Positions 39,754-53,184 are shown, counted from the first letter of the stretch. The stretch: DNA of 64,000 nt from Gilliamella sp. ESL0405 (GCF_019469205.1 NZ_CP048265.1:1612001-1676000); one strand, 5' to 3'. Notes: generated from the sequence alone by a model not told the origin. Translations and numbers: made by a program.

Positions 39754-40381
39754 ATCCTAAACCTTTTATGCAGCGTAAAAGAGTTGCTCCAGCGTGGGGG
39801 GAAAGCGTGGGCATTTCTAAACGGCTTATGCAGCCGTGAAGGCGAACTATACAGAAAAATTACTTTTTCTAGATTTCTAAACGGCTTATGCAGCCGTGAA
39901 GGAGGATAGACATACATAACTAAATCAGGATTGTTTCTAAACGGCTTATGCAGCCGTGAAGGTATTGTTCGAGTGAGTGTTTTATTAACGGAGTTTCTAA
40001 ACGGCTTATGCAGCCGTGAAGTATTCTGGTAGACAGTTCATAAGAACTTACAGTTTCTAAACGGCTTATGCAGCCGTGAAGATAGAAATACCCGTTCTTC
40101 CTATGTTGCGTCCTTTCTAAACGGCTTATGCAGCCGTGAAGCTGATGACTGGTTACATTTTGATTTAGCGCTATTTCTAAACGGCTTATGCAGCCGTGAA
40201 GTTGCAAATGCTGAATTTGAAATGATTTCAGGTTTTCTAAACGGCTTATGCAGCCGTGAAGTCTGCATAGAACCGCATCTACTACTACGGGCTTTTCTAA
40301 ACGGCTTATGCAGCCGTGAAGGCTGAAAAAAATATTAAATAATAAAGCCAACATTTCTAAACGGCTTATGCAGCCGTGAAG
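39754..40381 (-). CRISPR. CRISPR array 5 (type I-F-like, 11 repeats, 10 spacers; the largest)
   Basis: Repeats start every 60 bp from 39754 (degenerate) to 40354. From 39814 on they are identical over the 28 bp, stem CGGCT-GCATA-AGCCG. The left end repeat lacks part of the stem (CAGCGTAAAAG). Leader on the right from 40382. Uniform repeats and the greatest length suggest the most recently active array here. Confidence 0.97.
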
Positions 40382-40577
40382 TAGAATCCCACATACTATA
40401 AACATCGTTGATAAAAACATAAAGGACAATTTTAGGTTTAAAAACCCTTTTTTTTAACGCTTTTACAATACATTGATTTTTAATAGTTTTATTTTTAGCT
40501 AAAAAAAAGGGTTTAAAAAGTTTGTATTTTGAACTTCATTACTAATTCTAAACTATTAACCATTACCTTTCCCAAAA
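40382..40577 (-). promoter_or_regulatory. Leader of array 5 and AT-rich inverted repeat
   Basis: Same plan as the other leaders, but one arm base of the inverted repeat is changed (CATCGTTGATA). The adjoining stretch to the GC-rich element is almost the same as that of array 6, more so than of arrays 1-3. Confidence 0.8.
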
Positions 40578-40842
40578 GCAAACAAGTGCACCAGACCGCA
40601 CCTTCACAAAGCGCCGACAACTGAGAGAGGTTAGCACGCCAAACAGGGATGTTTGGCGAGGCGCTGCTTTGTCCGGAACAAATCAGCGCCGGTGCGTTAA
40701 GACCGAACGAAGGCGGAGGGCAGTCGAAGACCGCTTTGGGCGGTGCTGCGAGGGGGTCATTAGGGGGATTTCGCACTAAATCCCCCTAATTCGGACGCTG
40801 ACACCGTAATGAAAATATCAACCTATTAACAGCGTCCGAAAC
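40578..40842 (+). repeat. GC-rich hairpin element, copy E4
   Basis: Complete direct copy; CGCCAAACA-GGGA-TGTTTGGCG has G in place of A in the loop, a change shared only with E5. All hairpins intact. Confidence 0.85.
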
Positions 40843-41000
40843 TTGCAGATCAAAAACATGCAACTTTTATAAAAGTAAAAACCTTGTCAAAAAGTTTCAG
40901 AAAATATAGGTGTTTAAGCAAAAACACAAAACATTGCCAAAAACTTTCAGAAAACACCTACGTTTTAGTATAAAGCAAAAGTTTTAGATATTTCAAAAAT
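40843..41000 (+). repeat. Tail module left of array 6
   Basis: Units TTGTCAAAAAGTTTCAG and TTGCCAAAAACTTTCAG, then the AT-rich palindrome. Confidence 0.8.
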
Positions 41001-41387
41001 ATCCTAACCCCCTTATTAAGCCTTAAAGCGCTCTATCTTACGGCAGAAACATACGACTGTTTTCTAAACAGCTTATCCAGCTTTAAAGGATCTAACAACA
41101 GAAAAAACTTCACGAGAATTTTCTAAACAGCTTATGCAGCTGTAAAGGTACGGGCAGGACTTTGCCCGAAGTGGTGATCTTTCTAAACAGCTTATGCAGC
41201 TGTAAAGATTGGTACGGCGTTAACGCTGTGAATGCGGTTTTTCTAAACAGCTTATGCAGCTGTAAAGAATTGCTACGACTTTAGCCATTTTTGATAAATT
41301 TTCTAAACAGCTTATGCAGCTGTAAAGACTGAATAATCAATATCATTATATACCTCGCGTTTCTAAACAGCTTATGCAGCTGTAAAG
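41001..41387 (-). CRISPR. CRISPR array 6 (type I-F-like, 7 repeats, 6 spacers)
   Basis: Repeats start at 41001 (degenerate), 41061, 41120, 41180, 41240, 41300 and 41360; spacer 2 (41089-41119) is 31 bp. The stem here is CAGCT-GCATA-AGCTG: both arms changed together relative to CGGCT/AGCCG, keeping pairing. The degenerate end repeat and oldest spacer nearly equal those of array 4. Leader on the right. Confidence 0.96.
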
Positions 41388-41584
41388 TAGAATCTCACAT
41401 ACTATAAACATCGTTTATAAAAACATAAAGAGCAATTTTAGTTTTAAAAACCCTTTTTTTTAACGCTTTTACAATACATTGATTTTTAATAGTTTTATTT
41501 TTAGCTAAAAAAAAGGGTTTAAAAAGTTTGTATTTTGAACTTCATTACTAATTCTAAACTATTAACCATTACCTTTCCCAAAAG
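41388..41584 (-). promoter_or_regulatory. Leader of array 6 and AT-rich inverted repeat
   Basis: Leader with TATAAAC-ATC-GTTTATA, then AAACCCTTTTTTTT and AAAAAAAAGGGTTT arms; almost the same as leader 5. Confidence 0.8.
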
Positions 41585-41848
41585 CAAACAAGTGCACCAG
41601 ACCGCACCTTCACAAAGCGCCGACAACTGAGAGAGGTTAGCACGCCAAACAGGGATGTTTGGCGAGGCGCTGCTTTGTCCGGAACAAATCAGCGCCGGTG
41701 CGTTAAGACCGAACGAAGGCGGAGGGCAGTCGAAGACCGCTTTGGGTGGTGCTGCGAGGGGGTTATTAGGGGGATTTCGCACCAAATCCCCCTAATTCGG
41801 ACGCAGACACCGAATTGAATATATCAACCAATTACAGCGTCCGAAACC
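41585..41848 (+). repeat. GC-rich hairpin element, copy E5
   Basis: Complete direct copy close to E4, with changes in the final hairpin loop. It ends about 38 bp before the gntT stop and no tail module follows; the module is cut off here. Confidence 0.85.
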
Positions 41849-41886
41849 TGCGGACTAAAAACCTACACTATTGAAGATCTAAATTA

Positions 41887-43209
41887 TTAAATAAACATCT
41901 CAATAATTAAACACCCAACTAATCCGCAAACCGAAATCACCGTTTCTAATAAAGACCATGACTTCATCGTTTCGGTAATGCTTAAATTAAAATACTCTTT
42001 AAACAGCCAAAAACCCGGATCATTAACATGTGAAAACACCACACTACCGGCGCCGGTGGCAATTACCATAAGTTCAGGGCTGACGCCGCTAGTCGCAATT
42101 AACGGAAACACAATCCCGCCAGCAGTTAAAGCCGCAACCGTTGCCGATCCCAACGCTAAACGCAGTAATGCCGCAATTAACCATGCCATAATTAGCGGTG
42201 AAACAGTCGATGAGTGCATCATCTGCTCGATATAAACTTTGACACCACTATCAACCAATACTTGTTTAAAAGCACCGCCACCGCCAATAATTAACAGCAT
42301 CATGGCGATAATTTTAATCGAATCGACAATTGTTGTATTGATCTCAGCCATGGAGCGTCCACGCAAAAGACCAAATGTGAATACCGCAACTAACACCGAT
42401 ATCAGCGTGGCAATCACCGGATCACCAAAAAACTCTACATAAGGTAAAATGACGTTTCCTTTAGCAAGCGTCATTTCACAAACTGCCCGGATCGACATTA
42501 ATATCACCGGAATTAATGCCGTAAACACGCTGACACTAAAACTTGGCATTTGCTCGTCGGTAAATTGACGAGAATTGTATAACCCTTCTTCAATAGGATG
42601 ATTAATGGCTCGAATAAACGGCAATTTTGCCAACATCGGGCCAGCTAAAATAACCGTTGGAATACCGATAATTGTGCCGTAAAGTAAGGTGCGCCCCATG
42701 TCGGCTTTGAAGATTTCAGCGATCGCCGTTGGCCCCGGATGTGGCGGTAAAAATCCATGGGTGACCGATAACGCAGCCGCCATTGGAATACCAATATAAA
42801 GCGGTGAAATGCGCAGCGTAGCGGCAATGGTTAACACTAAAGGTAATAATAAGACAAAACCGACTTCGTAAAAAAGCGCAAAGCCCACGATAAAGCCAGT
42901 AAGGGTGACTGCCCATTGAATCTTTTTGTCACCAAAGGTTGCAATAAGCGTGGTTGCGATTCGTTGTGCACCACCACAATCGGCCAAAAGTTTACCGAGC
43001 ATGGCGCCAAATCCCATAATCAACGCCAGGCTACCTAACGTTCCCCCTACGCCATTTTTTATGGATTTGACCACTTCCATTACCGGCATCCCTTCGAGCA
43101 CACCAACACTCAGTGCAACCAAAATTAATGCAATAAAACCATTAAGGCGAAGTGGGAGCATTAAAATAAGTAATAGTGCCACTCCTATGGCAATAATAAT
43201 TAACGGCAT
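41887..43209 (-). CDS. gntT: Gluconate permease GntT (GntP family)
   Basis: A 440-residue inner-membrane permease with about 12 to 14 helices, importing gluconate by proton symport. It matches E. coli GntT in length and sequence blocks: GGVGGTLGSLALIMGFGAMLGKLLADCGGAQRIA-type segment (about 50-85), HGFLPPHPGPTAIA, IIGGGGAFKQVLVDSG and SHVNDPGFWLFKEYFNL. No gluconate kinase or gntR is adjacent. A GntR-like operator and a long inverted repeat lie upstream. Confidence 0.93.
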   Translation of the reverse strand: MPLIIIAIGVALLLILMLPLRLNGFIALILVALSVGVLEGMPVMEVVKSIKNGVGGTLGSLALIMGFGAMLGKLLADCGGAQRIATTLIATFGDKKIQWAVTLTGFIVGFALFYEVGFVLLLPLVLTIAATLRISPLYIGIPMAAALSVTHGFLPPHPGPTAIAEIFKADMGRTLLYGTIIGIPTVILAGPMLAKLPFIRAINHPIEEGLYNSRQFTDEQMPSFSVSVFTALIPVILMSIRAVCEMTLAKGNVILPYVEFFGDPVIATLISVLVAVFTFGLLRGRSMAEINTTIVDSIKIIAMMLLIIGGGGAFKQVLVDSGVKVYIEQMMHSSTVSPLIMAWLIAALLRLALGSATVAALTAGGIVFPLIATSGVSPELMVIATGAGSVVFSHVNDPGFWLFKEYFNLSITETMKSWSLLETVISVCGLVGCLIIEMFI

Positions 43210-43320
43210 ATTTTATTCCTCTAAAAAAACAATGCTATGTTTCAGGTAACAGCGTTATGATTAAGATAGCGTTTAGTTAACCGATATTTAACCGTTTAAT
43301 TAACCTTTTGCATATCATTA

Positions 43321-43368
43321 ATGCGTTTTTAACTTGCGCTATTGTGATTGAACAGTTAAAAAACGCAT
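43321..43368. promoter_or_regulatory. Long inverted repeat in the gntT leader
   Basis: Arms ATGCGTTTTTAACT (43321-43334) and AGTTAAAAAACGCAT (43354-43368), one bulged base, loop 19 nt. It directly abuts the GntR-like site. It might be an attenuator-like structure or a pair of regulator half-sites. Confidence 0.4.
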
Positions 43369-43382
43369 GTTATCGGTAACTT
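43367..43382. promoter_or_regulatory. Candidate GntR operator upstream of gntT
   Basis: ATGTTATCGGTAACTT resembles the GntR palindrome ATGTTACCGGTAACAT as I recall it, with two mismatches. Position about 160 bp before the gntT start. If real, gluconate would induce the permease. Confidence 0.45.
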
Positions 43383-43456
43383 TGGCGATTATAGAGGAAA
43401 TTAAGAAAAATTTTAGAAAAAAACATTAAAATGAGAATTAGATCACACTTTTAATA

Positions 43457-44161
43457 TTATTCTGATTTTTGCGCCATTAAGATGTAATTTACATCAACAT
43501 TCGATCCCAACTTAAATTGGTTGCTCAGTAAATGGTACTCCATACCAATGATATCTTTAACCGTTAATCCCGCCTGCTCAACCCAAAGCATTAATTCAGA
43601 CGGACGAATAAATCGATTAAAATCATGGGTACCTTTCGGCACTAATCGGGCTAAATATTCAGCACCATAAATCATCAGCAATTTAGCTTTATTGTTACGA
43701 TTAATGGTGGATAAAAAGAGTTTGCCATGCGGTTTAAGTAATTTGGCGCAGGCATCGATAATTGATGCAGGATCGGGCACATGTTCAAGCATCTCCATAC
43801 AAGTGATAATGTCATAGCTTGCGCTGTAGTGCTCAGCATGCGCTTCAACCGTCTGTTTTAAATAATCAATAGTTAATCCATTTTGCTCAGCATGCACTTT
43901 GGCAACATTTAAAGACTCATCAGCCAGATCGATAGCGGTGACTTGTGCGCCCAACTTAGCAAGACTTTCCGACAAGATGCCACCACCACACCCCACATCT
44001 AATACCTTTTTACCATTGAGCAACTGGCATTGTTGCAGTAAATAATCAACACGTAATGGATTAATGATATGCAACGGTTTACATTGCCCATTTGGATCCC
44101 ACCATTGTGCGGCTAATTGTGAAAATTTATTGATTTCGTTTATATCGATATTTTGTGACAT
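43457..44161 (-). CDS. ubiG: Ubiquinone biosynthesis O-methyltransferase UbiG
   Basis: UbiG performs both O-methylations in ubiquinone synthesis. The 234-residue product (E. coli 240) starts with NIDINEINKFSQLAAQWWDPNG, has the SAM-binding motif VLDVGCGGGILSE (about 55-67), then CMEMLEHVPDP and LFLSTINRN. A ubiquinone pathway is consistent with respiratory ability. Single gene, divergent from a small membrane protein gene. Confidence 0.96.
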   Translation of the reverse strand: MSQNIDINEINKFSQLAAQWWDPNGQCKPLHIINPLRVDYLLQQCQLLNGKKVLDVGCGGGILSESLAKLGAQVTAIDLADESLNVAKVHAEQNGLTIDYLKQTVEAHAEHYSASYDIITCMEMLEHVPDPASIIDACAKLLKPHGKLFLSTINRNNKAKLLMIYGAEYLARLVPKGTHDFNRFIRPSELMLWVEQAGLTVKDIIGMEYHLLSNQFKLGSNVDVNYILMAQKSE

Positions 44162-44358
44162 GTTTGGCGTTAATAAAGTTTGAAAACTGGATTTTACTAT
44201 ATGCTAACTACGATTGATTATCAATAAAATCACAAACATTGTCATCTTTTTATCGACAAAAAAATCTTCTTAATCTAATAGGTTGAATGGTGTACAATTT
44301 AGCATTAAAAAATAAACAATAATTGATAAAGCGGGTATCAATAAAAGGAATTGGAAGA

Positions 44359-44658
44359 ATGTTTATCACGCTAAAATCCGATCGACGTATGTTAATGAAA
44401 ATAGCGAAAATACCATTTTTAGGGGACGCTGTTTTGATGTTAATTGCGACATTTCCATTCTTTGTTTTAATGGTAGTCAATGCATTTTTAGCGCTCGGTT
44501 ATGAAAATCTTGAAAAGAGTAAAATGTACGTGGTATTCGGTATTTATAACATCATTTTGACTTTCTTTTTTAAAATCAGAATCAGCATTTTCTTTTGCCC
44601 ATGCTGGTTCTTTTTTACCTTTTACGGTTTATTAAATATTCTCAAAACGCTCCAATAG
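44359..44658 (+). CDS. Small membrane protein of unknown function
   Basis: A 99-residue product when started at the ATG at 44359 (behind AAGGAATTGGAAGA); an in-frame ATG at 44323 would add 12 residues. The first third is basic (LKSDRRMLMKIAK), followed by two or three hydrophobic segments (roughly 30-50, 58-75 and 78-95 of the long form shifted). Contains CPCW near the end. No family recognised. Confidence 0.55.
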   Translation: MFITLKSDRRMLMKIAKIPFLGDAVLMLIATFPFFVLMVVNAFLALGYENLEKSKMYVVFGIYNIILTFFFKIRISIFFCPCWFFFTFYGLLNILKTLQ

Positions 44659-44839
44659 ACCATCTGCTACATTTTAATATTGAGTTACATTTCAGCTAAA
44701 TTTTTAAACAACTAAAATTCATCGCTATAATGATTTCTTGTGAATAGCCTAATTTCATGGCATGATTAAAAGTTTTTAATTAATACATAATTTAACTAAA
44801 CGCAAATTAAACTATTTAATAAGAATCAAAGGAAAATTC

Positions 44840-46204
44840 ATGAGTACAGGTACTATGAAGAAAAGTCACTCACAGTGGAGCTCACGCATGGGATTCATGC
44901 TTGCAGCGGCAGGCTCTGCGGTGGGGTTAGGTAATATTTGGAAATTTCCCTATATGGCAGGTCAAATGGGTGGTTCAGCTTTTGTACTCACCTATTTACT
45001 TTTCATGTTTATTATTGGCATGCCTATTTTAGTTCTAGAATGGCTCATCGGTCGTCGAGGGCAAAAAAACCCAATCCATACTATGGAAGATGTTGCGGTT
45101 TCTGAAGGTCATTCAAAATCTTGGCGTTGGGTTGGTATAATTGGCGTTCTCGGTTCATTTTTAATTTTATCATTCTACAGTGTAATTGGTGGTTGGGCGA
45201 CTGACTATATTGTGTTAGCAGCAAAAGGCACTTTTGAAGGCGTCAATGGCAAAACAACAGCGCTGATATTCGATAATTTCAAAGCTGATGTCGGTAGCCT
45301 TTTAACATGGCATACAGTATTTATGTTTGCGACCGCCTTTATCGTCGCCTTAGGCGTTGGTGCCGGCTTAGAACGTGGCTGTAAACTAATGATGCCAGGC
45401 TTAGGTATTTTACTGTTAGTACTCGTGGGTTATGCTATCTATGCTAGTGGTCCTGCATTTTATAAAGCGTGTGACTTCCTGTTTACCCCTAACTGGTCGG
45501 CCTTAAACGGCACCGCAATTTTAGCGGCCTTAGGCCATGCATTTTTCAGCTTATCACTAGGTATGGGCATTATGATGGCGTATGGTTCTTATCTTGGTAA
45601 AGATGTCGATTTATTATCAACAGCCCGAACAGTGGTGATACTCGATGTCGTTGTTGCGGTATTATCCGGAATAGCCATCTTCCCATTGGTTTTTGCCAAC
45701 GGTTTAGAGCCTGCCGCTGGACCAGGTCTTATCTTCGTTACACTACCGATCGCCTTTGGTAATATGATTGGCGGCACCGTTTTAGGTATTTTATTCTTTA
45801 TCTTTTTAACCTTTGCGGCGTTAACCTCTTCGATTTCACTACTTGAACCAACGGTCGAATTATTGGAAGAAAAAACCCATATGGGACGCAAAACGGCAAC
45901 CATTGTCATCAGTATCCTGATTTGGGCGCTGGGTATTGCTTGTATCCTATCATTTAATAAATGGGCTGATGTGAAATTCTTTGATAAAAACATTTTTGAT
46001 TCACTTGATTACCTCACCAGTAAAATCATGTTACCTATTACCGGTTTAGGTACGGTGATTTTTGGTGCTTATATGATGAAACAAAAACGCATCCAAGAAG
46101 AGTTAAACTTAACTAATTTCTGGTTTAAAATTTGGCGAATGTTAACCTCAATTGTTATCCCTATCGCAATTGTTGCTATTCTTGTTTTTGGATTACAACA
46201 TTAA
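44840..46204 (+). CDS. Sodium-dependent transporter (NSS/SNF family)
   Basis: A 454-residue transporter of the neurotransmitter:sodium symporter family (bacterial relatives of LeuT), with about 11 helices. The signature first helix reads SRMGFMLAAAGSAVGLGNIWKFPYM (about 14-38), with the unwound GSAVGLGN sodium site. GGSAF and the helix-6 region ALGHAFFSLSLGMGIMMAYGSYL follow. Such proteins import amino acids with Na+; the exact substrate is not determinable. Single gene followed by a terminator. Confidence 0.9.
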   Translation: MSTGTMKKSHSQWSSRMGFMLAAAGSAVGLGNIWKFPYMAGQMGGSAFVLTYLLFMFIIGMPILVLEWLIGRRGQKNPIHTMEDVAVSEGHSKSWRWVGIIGVLGSFLILSFYSVIGGWATDYIVLAAKGTFEGVNGKTTALIFDNFKADVGSLLTWHTVFMFATAFIVALGVGAGLERGCKLMMPGLGILLLVLVGYAIYASGPAFYKACDFLFTPNWSALNGTAILAALGHAFFSLSLGMGIMMAYGSYLGKDVDLLSTARTVVILDVVVAVLSGIAIFPLVFANGLEPAAGPGLIFVTLPIAFGNMIGGTVLGILFFIFLTFAALTSSISLLEPTVELLEEKTHMGRKTATIVISILIWALGIACILSFNKWADVKFFDKNIFDSLDYLTSKIMLPITGLGTVIFGAYMMKQKRIQEELNLTNFWFKIWRMLTSIVIPIAIVAILVFGLQH

Positions 46205-46225
46205 TCAAATCTAAACACAATATTA

Positions 46226-46254
46226 AAAGCCTTGTACTATACAAGGCTTTTTTT
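46226..46254 (+). terminator. Terminator of the sodium-dependent transporter gene
   Basis: Stem AAAGCCTTGTA / TACAAGGCTTT with a 3-nt loop, then a T-run. Strong intrinsic terminator about 22 bp after the stop. Confidence 0.9.
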
Positions 46255-46482
46255 ATGCCGGCGATTTAACAAAAAAACATCAACCAGTTAACAATATTGA
46301 TTTACCGCTATTGAAAACATTCATTTTATTCCCATATAACAATACAACAATAAATCAAATCATTATATCAATGTTAATCATTTAACATAGCTTACGGCGA
46401 GTAAGATTGTCTTTTTGTTGTCACAATCAGTTTTCGCCTAATTGTTATTTGAGACTATTAATTTTAATTGAGGTACTAGTTA

Positions 46483-48357
46483 ATGAGTAAGCAAGGAACA
46501 GAAACACGAGGCTTTCAATCCGAAGTTAAACAGATTCTCCATTTAATGATTCACTCTTTATATTCCAATAAAGAGATTTTTTTAAGAGAATTAATATCCA
46601 ATGCATCGGATGCGGCTGACAAACTACGTTTTAAAGCGCTGGAAAACCCAAATCTTTATGCCGGTGATGCTGATCTCGGTGTTCGAATTTGGACAAATCA
46701 AGAGGCCGGCACCTTAACCATTTCTGACAATGGTATCGGGATGACCCGTGATGAAGTCATCGAAAATCTAGGCACCATTGCCAAATCAGGCACCAAAGCA
46801 TTTTTAGAATCTATCGGCAGTGATCAAGCCAAAGACAGCCAATTAATCGGTCAATTTGGGGTTGGCTTTTACTCCGCCTTTATTGTGGCTGATAAAGTGA
46901 CTGTAAAAACCCGCGCTGCAACCGCACAAGCTGATGAAGCAGTGATGTGGGAGTCTACCGGTGAAGGCGAATATACCCTATCTGATACCACTAAAGACAC
47001 TCGTGGTACAGAGATCACCTTACATTTAAAAGCTGATGAAAAAGAGTTTTTAGAAGATTGGCGTTTACGCTCAATTATCAGTAAATATTCTGATCACATC
47101 TCATTATCTGTCGAAGTTCAAACGACCGATGAAGAGAGCAAAGAAGTAAAATGGGAAAAAGTCAATAAAGCGCAAGCGCTTTGGACACGTAGCAAATCAG
47201 AAATTACCGATGATGAATATAAAGAGTTTTATAAACACTTGTCACACGATTTTGCCGATCCACTAAGTTGGAGCCACAACCGTGTAGAAGGTAAACAAGA
47301 ATATACCAGCTTACTTTATATCCCGGCAAATGCACCATGGGACATGTGGAATCGAGATAATAAACACGGATTAAAACTTTATGTGCAACGTGTTTTCATT
47401 ATGGATGATGCTGAACAATTTATGCCTAATTACTTACGTTTTGTGAAAGGCTTAATTGATTCAAATGATCTACCGTTAAACGTATCACGTGAAATATTGC
47501 AAGATAACAAAGTAACGCAAAGTTTACGTAATGCCTGTACCAAACGTGTATTACAAATGCTAGAAAAATTAGCTAAAGACGATCAGGAAAAATATCAAAA
47601 ATTCTGGGGTGAATTTGGCTTAGTGTTAAAAGAAGGTACCGGTGAAGACTTCACCAACCGTGAAGCAATTGCTAAATTATTACGTTTTGCCTCAACGCAC
47701 AACGACAGCGATGCGCAAACAGTCAGTTTAGAGAACTACATCAGCCGCATGCAAGACGGTCAAGACAAGATTTACTATATTACCGCTGACAGCTACGGCG
47801 CAGCAAAGAATAGTCCTCATCTTGAATTATTCAACAAAAAAGGCATTGAAGTATTACTGCTTTCTGATCGTGTTGATGAGTGGATGATGAGTAATTTAAC
47901 TGAATTTGACGGAAAACAATTCCAATCAATCAGTAAATCAGACGAATCTATCGAAAAACTTGCTGATCAAAATAGTGAAGATCAAAAAGAAGTTGAAAAA
48001 GAGTTAGCGCCATTTATTGAACGGGTTAAAAACGTTTTAGGTAATAAAGTTAAAGAGGTGAAATTAACCCACCGCTTAACCAATACCCCAGCAATTGTGA
48101 CCACAAGTGCTGATGAAATGTCGACTCAAATGGCAAAATTACTAGCCTCAGCCGGCCAAAAAGCACCTGAGATCAACTACACGTTTGAAATTAATCCTGA
48201 TCATAAATTGGTGAAACGAATTGCCGACACGCAAGATGAAACAGCGTTTAATGATTGGATCGAACTATTGTTAGATCAAGCACTACTGGCCGAAAAAGGC
48301 TCACTAAATGATCCAAGTAAATTTATTCAAACGATGAATAAACTCCTTGCGCAATAA
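46483..48357 (+). CDS. htpG: Chaperone protein HtpG (Hsp90)
   Basis: HtpG is the cytoplasmic bacterial Hsp90. The 624-residue protein equals E. coli's length. The N-terminal GHKL ATPase has [14 protein letters not shown] (catalytic Glu), [12 protein letters not shown] and [11 protein letters not shown]. The middle domain includes [12 protein letters not shown]-like ([10 protein letters not shown]), and a C-terminal dimerisation domain follows. No sigma-32 type promoter was obvious upstream. Confidence 0.97.
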   Translation: MSKQGTETRGFQSEVKQILHLMIHSLYSNKEIFLRELISNASDAADKLRFKALENPNLYAGDADLGVRIWTNQEAGTLTISDNGIGMTRDEVIENLGTIAKSGTKAFLESIGSDQAKDSQLIGQFGVGFYSAFIVADKVTVKTRAATAQADEAVMWESTGEGEYTLSDTTKDTRGTEITLHLKADEKEFLEDWRLRSIISKYSDHISLSVEVQTTDEESKEVKWEKVNKAQALWTRSKSEITDDEYKEFYKHLSHDFADPLSWSHNRVEGKQEYTSLLYIPANAPWDMWNRDNKHGLKLYVQRVFIMDDAEQFMPNYLRFVKGLIDSNDLPLNVSREILQDNKVTQSLRNACTKRVLQMLEKLAKDDQEKYQKFWGEFGLVLKEGTGEDFTNREAIAKLLRFASTHNDSDAQTVSLENYISRMQDGQDKIYYITADSYGAAKNSPHLELFNKKGIEVLLLSDRVDEWMMSNLTEFDGKQFQSISKSDESIEKLADQNSEDQKEVEKELAPFIERVKNVLGNKVKEVKLTHRLTNTPAIVTTSADEMSTQMAKLLASAGQKAPEINYTFEINPDHKLVKRIADTQDETAFNDWIELLLDQALLAEKGSLNDPSKFIQTMNKLLAQ

Positions 48358-48373
48358 TCTTTGCAAATATCAG

Positions 48374-48403
48374 CCCGATGCCGTTAACGGTATCGGGTTT
48401 TTT
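48374..48403 (+). terminator. htpG terminator
   Basis: CCCGAT.CCGTTAACGG.ATCGGG, a near-perfect palindromic stem, followed by TTTTTT. Confidence 0.9.
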
Positions 48404-48445
48404 GTTAGCTTTTTTTTGAAATAAGCAACAAAATTTCACTAAAAA

Positions 48446-48461
48446 TATGACACCTATCACA
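48446..48461. promoter_or_regulatory. Possible CRP site upstream of bglG
   Basis: TATGA-CACCTA-TCACA: one perfect and one 4-of-5 half-site with the 6-bp spacing of CRP, about 75 bp before the bglG start. Confidence 0.45.
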
Positions 48462-48505
48462 TTTTTTCAATTTTTTACTTCCTATTTTTTGCTCACTATA
48501 CATAA

Positions 48506-49378
<873 letters not shown>

Positions 49379-49394
49379 TGTGATATAAATCACA
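49379..49394. promoter_or_regulatory. CRP site between bglG and bglF
   Basis: TGTGA-TATAAA-TCACA: both half-sites match the CRP consensus perfectly with 6-bp spacing. It begins immediately after the bglG stop codon and lies upstream of the antiterminator region, so a cAMP-CRP promoter for bglFA is likely here; a -10 candidate is TATGTT near 49439. Confidence 0.75.
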
Positions 49395-49466
49395 ATTTCC
49401 AAAACACAATATCGGAATTAATACCTAGGTCGCAAAATTTATGTTAGCCTAAATACATCAGTTTTT

Positions 49467-49512
49467 GGATTGTTATTGCAAAATAGAATGATTCTACTTT
49501 GCAAGCAAAACC
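49467..49512 (+). promoter_or_regulatory. RAT antiterminator for BglG
   Basis: GGATTGTTATTGCAA at the left and TTGCAAGCAAAACC at the right match the two conserved sides of the ribonucleic antiterminator recognised by BglG-type proteins (E. coli: GGATTGTTACTGC...GCAGGCAAAACC). The right end shares its last bases with the following terminator stem, so the two structures exclude each other. Confidence 0.85.
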
Positions 49513-49550
49513 TAGCTTCCTTGAATAAAAGGGAGCTGGGTTTTTTTTTG
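49511..49550 (+). terminator. Attenuator terminator ahead of bglF
   Basis: Stem CCTAGCTTCC / GGGAGCTGGG (with G-T pairs) followed by nine T residues, 20 bp before bglF. It overlaps the RAT by two bases and is the terminator that BglG would override. Confidence 0.9.
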
Positions 49551-49567
49551 CATAAAAATAAGGATAA

Positions 49568-52891
<3,324 letters not shown>

Positions 52892-52895
52892 CACT

Positions 52896-52927
52896 AGCCC
52901 GATAGCCTAAGTTATGGGCTATCGGCT
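52896..52927 (+). terminator. Terminator-like hairpin after bglA
   Basis: AGCCCGATAGCC paired with GGGCTATC-GGCT (one bulge) around an 8-nt loop, just past the bglA stop. No long T-run. Confidence 0.55.
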
Positions 52928-52989
52928 TACCAATCTTTTTCGCATCAAGCGCAAAGGATCGAAAAATTAAACCGGATGAATAAATTGTT

Positions 52990-53184
52990 ATGGAACAACA
53001 AACCGAAAGCCGATCGATAGCTGCTTTAAATAACGCCAAAAGGGGAAATACCAGCGACTTGCAGATTATCGAAAGCTTGAAAGTACAGACAAAGATTAGG
53101 AAGTCGCATCATCCGGTTATTTACCAGCAATGGGCAAATGCAGCAAGTTTAGCGCCGATGATCTCAATCGATCATAGCGACTAA
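52990..53184 (+). CDS. Doubtful small ORF between bglA and the porin gene
   Basis: A 64-codon frame without hydrophobic segment, family resemblance or clear ribosome site. The region between bglA and the porin (52928-53373) is otherwise empty. It is listed because it is the only frame of this size there; it may be noise or the trace of an ancient gene. Confidence 0.15.
   Translation: MEQQTESRSIAALNNAKRGNTSDLQIIESLKVQTKIRKSHHPVIYQQWANAASLAPMISIDHSD

Larger units (their letters stand above)
43210..43456. other. gntT upstream region
   Basis: A 247-bp region between gntT and ubiG. It holds an inverted repeat (43321-43368) and a GntR-like site (43367-43382), described separately. No gene is seen. 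Confidence 0.5.

Noticed and set aside
39920-40429. 169-residue minus-strand frame with LHGCISRLE repeats
   Set aside because: It is a translation of array 5 on the opposite strand, not a repeat protein.
41978-43249. Plus-strand frames inside gntT
   Set aside because: Antisense shadows of the permease frame; composition follows the opposite-strand codons.
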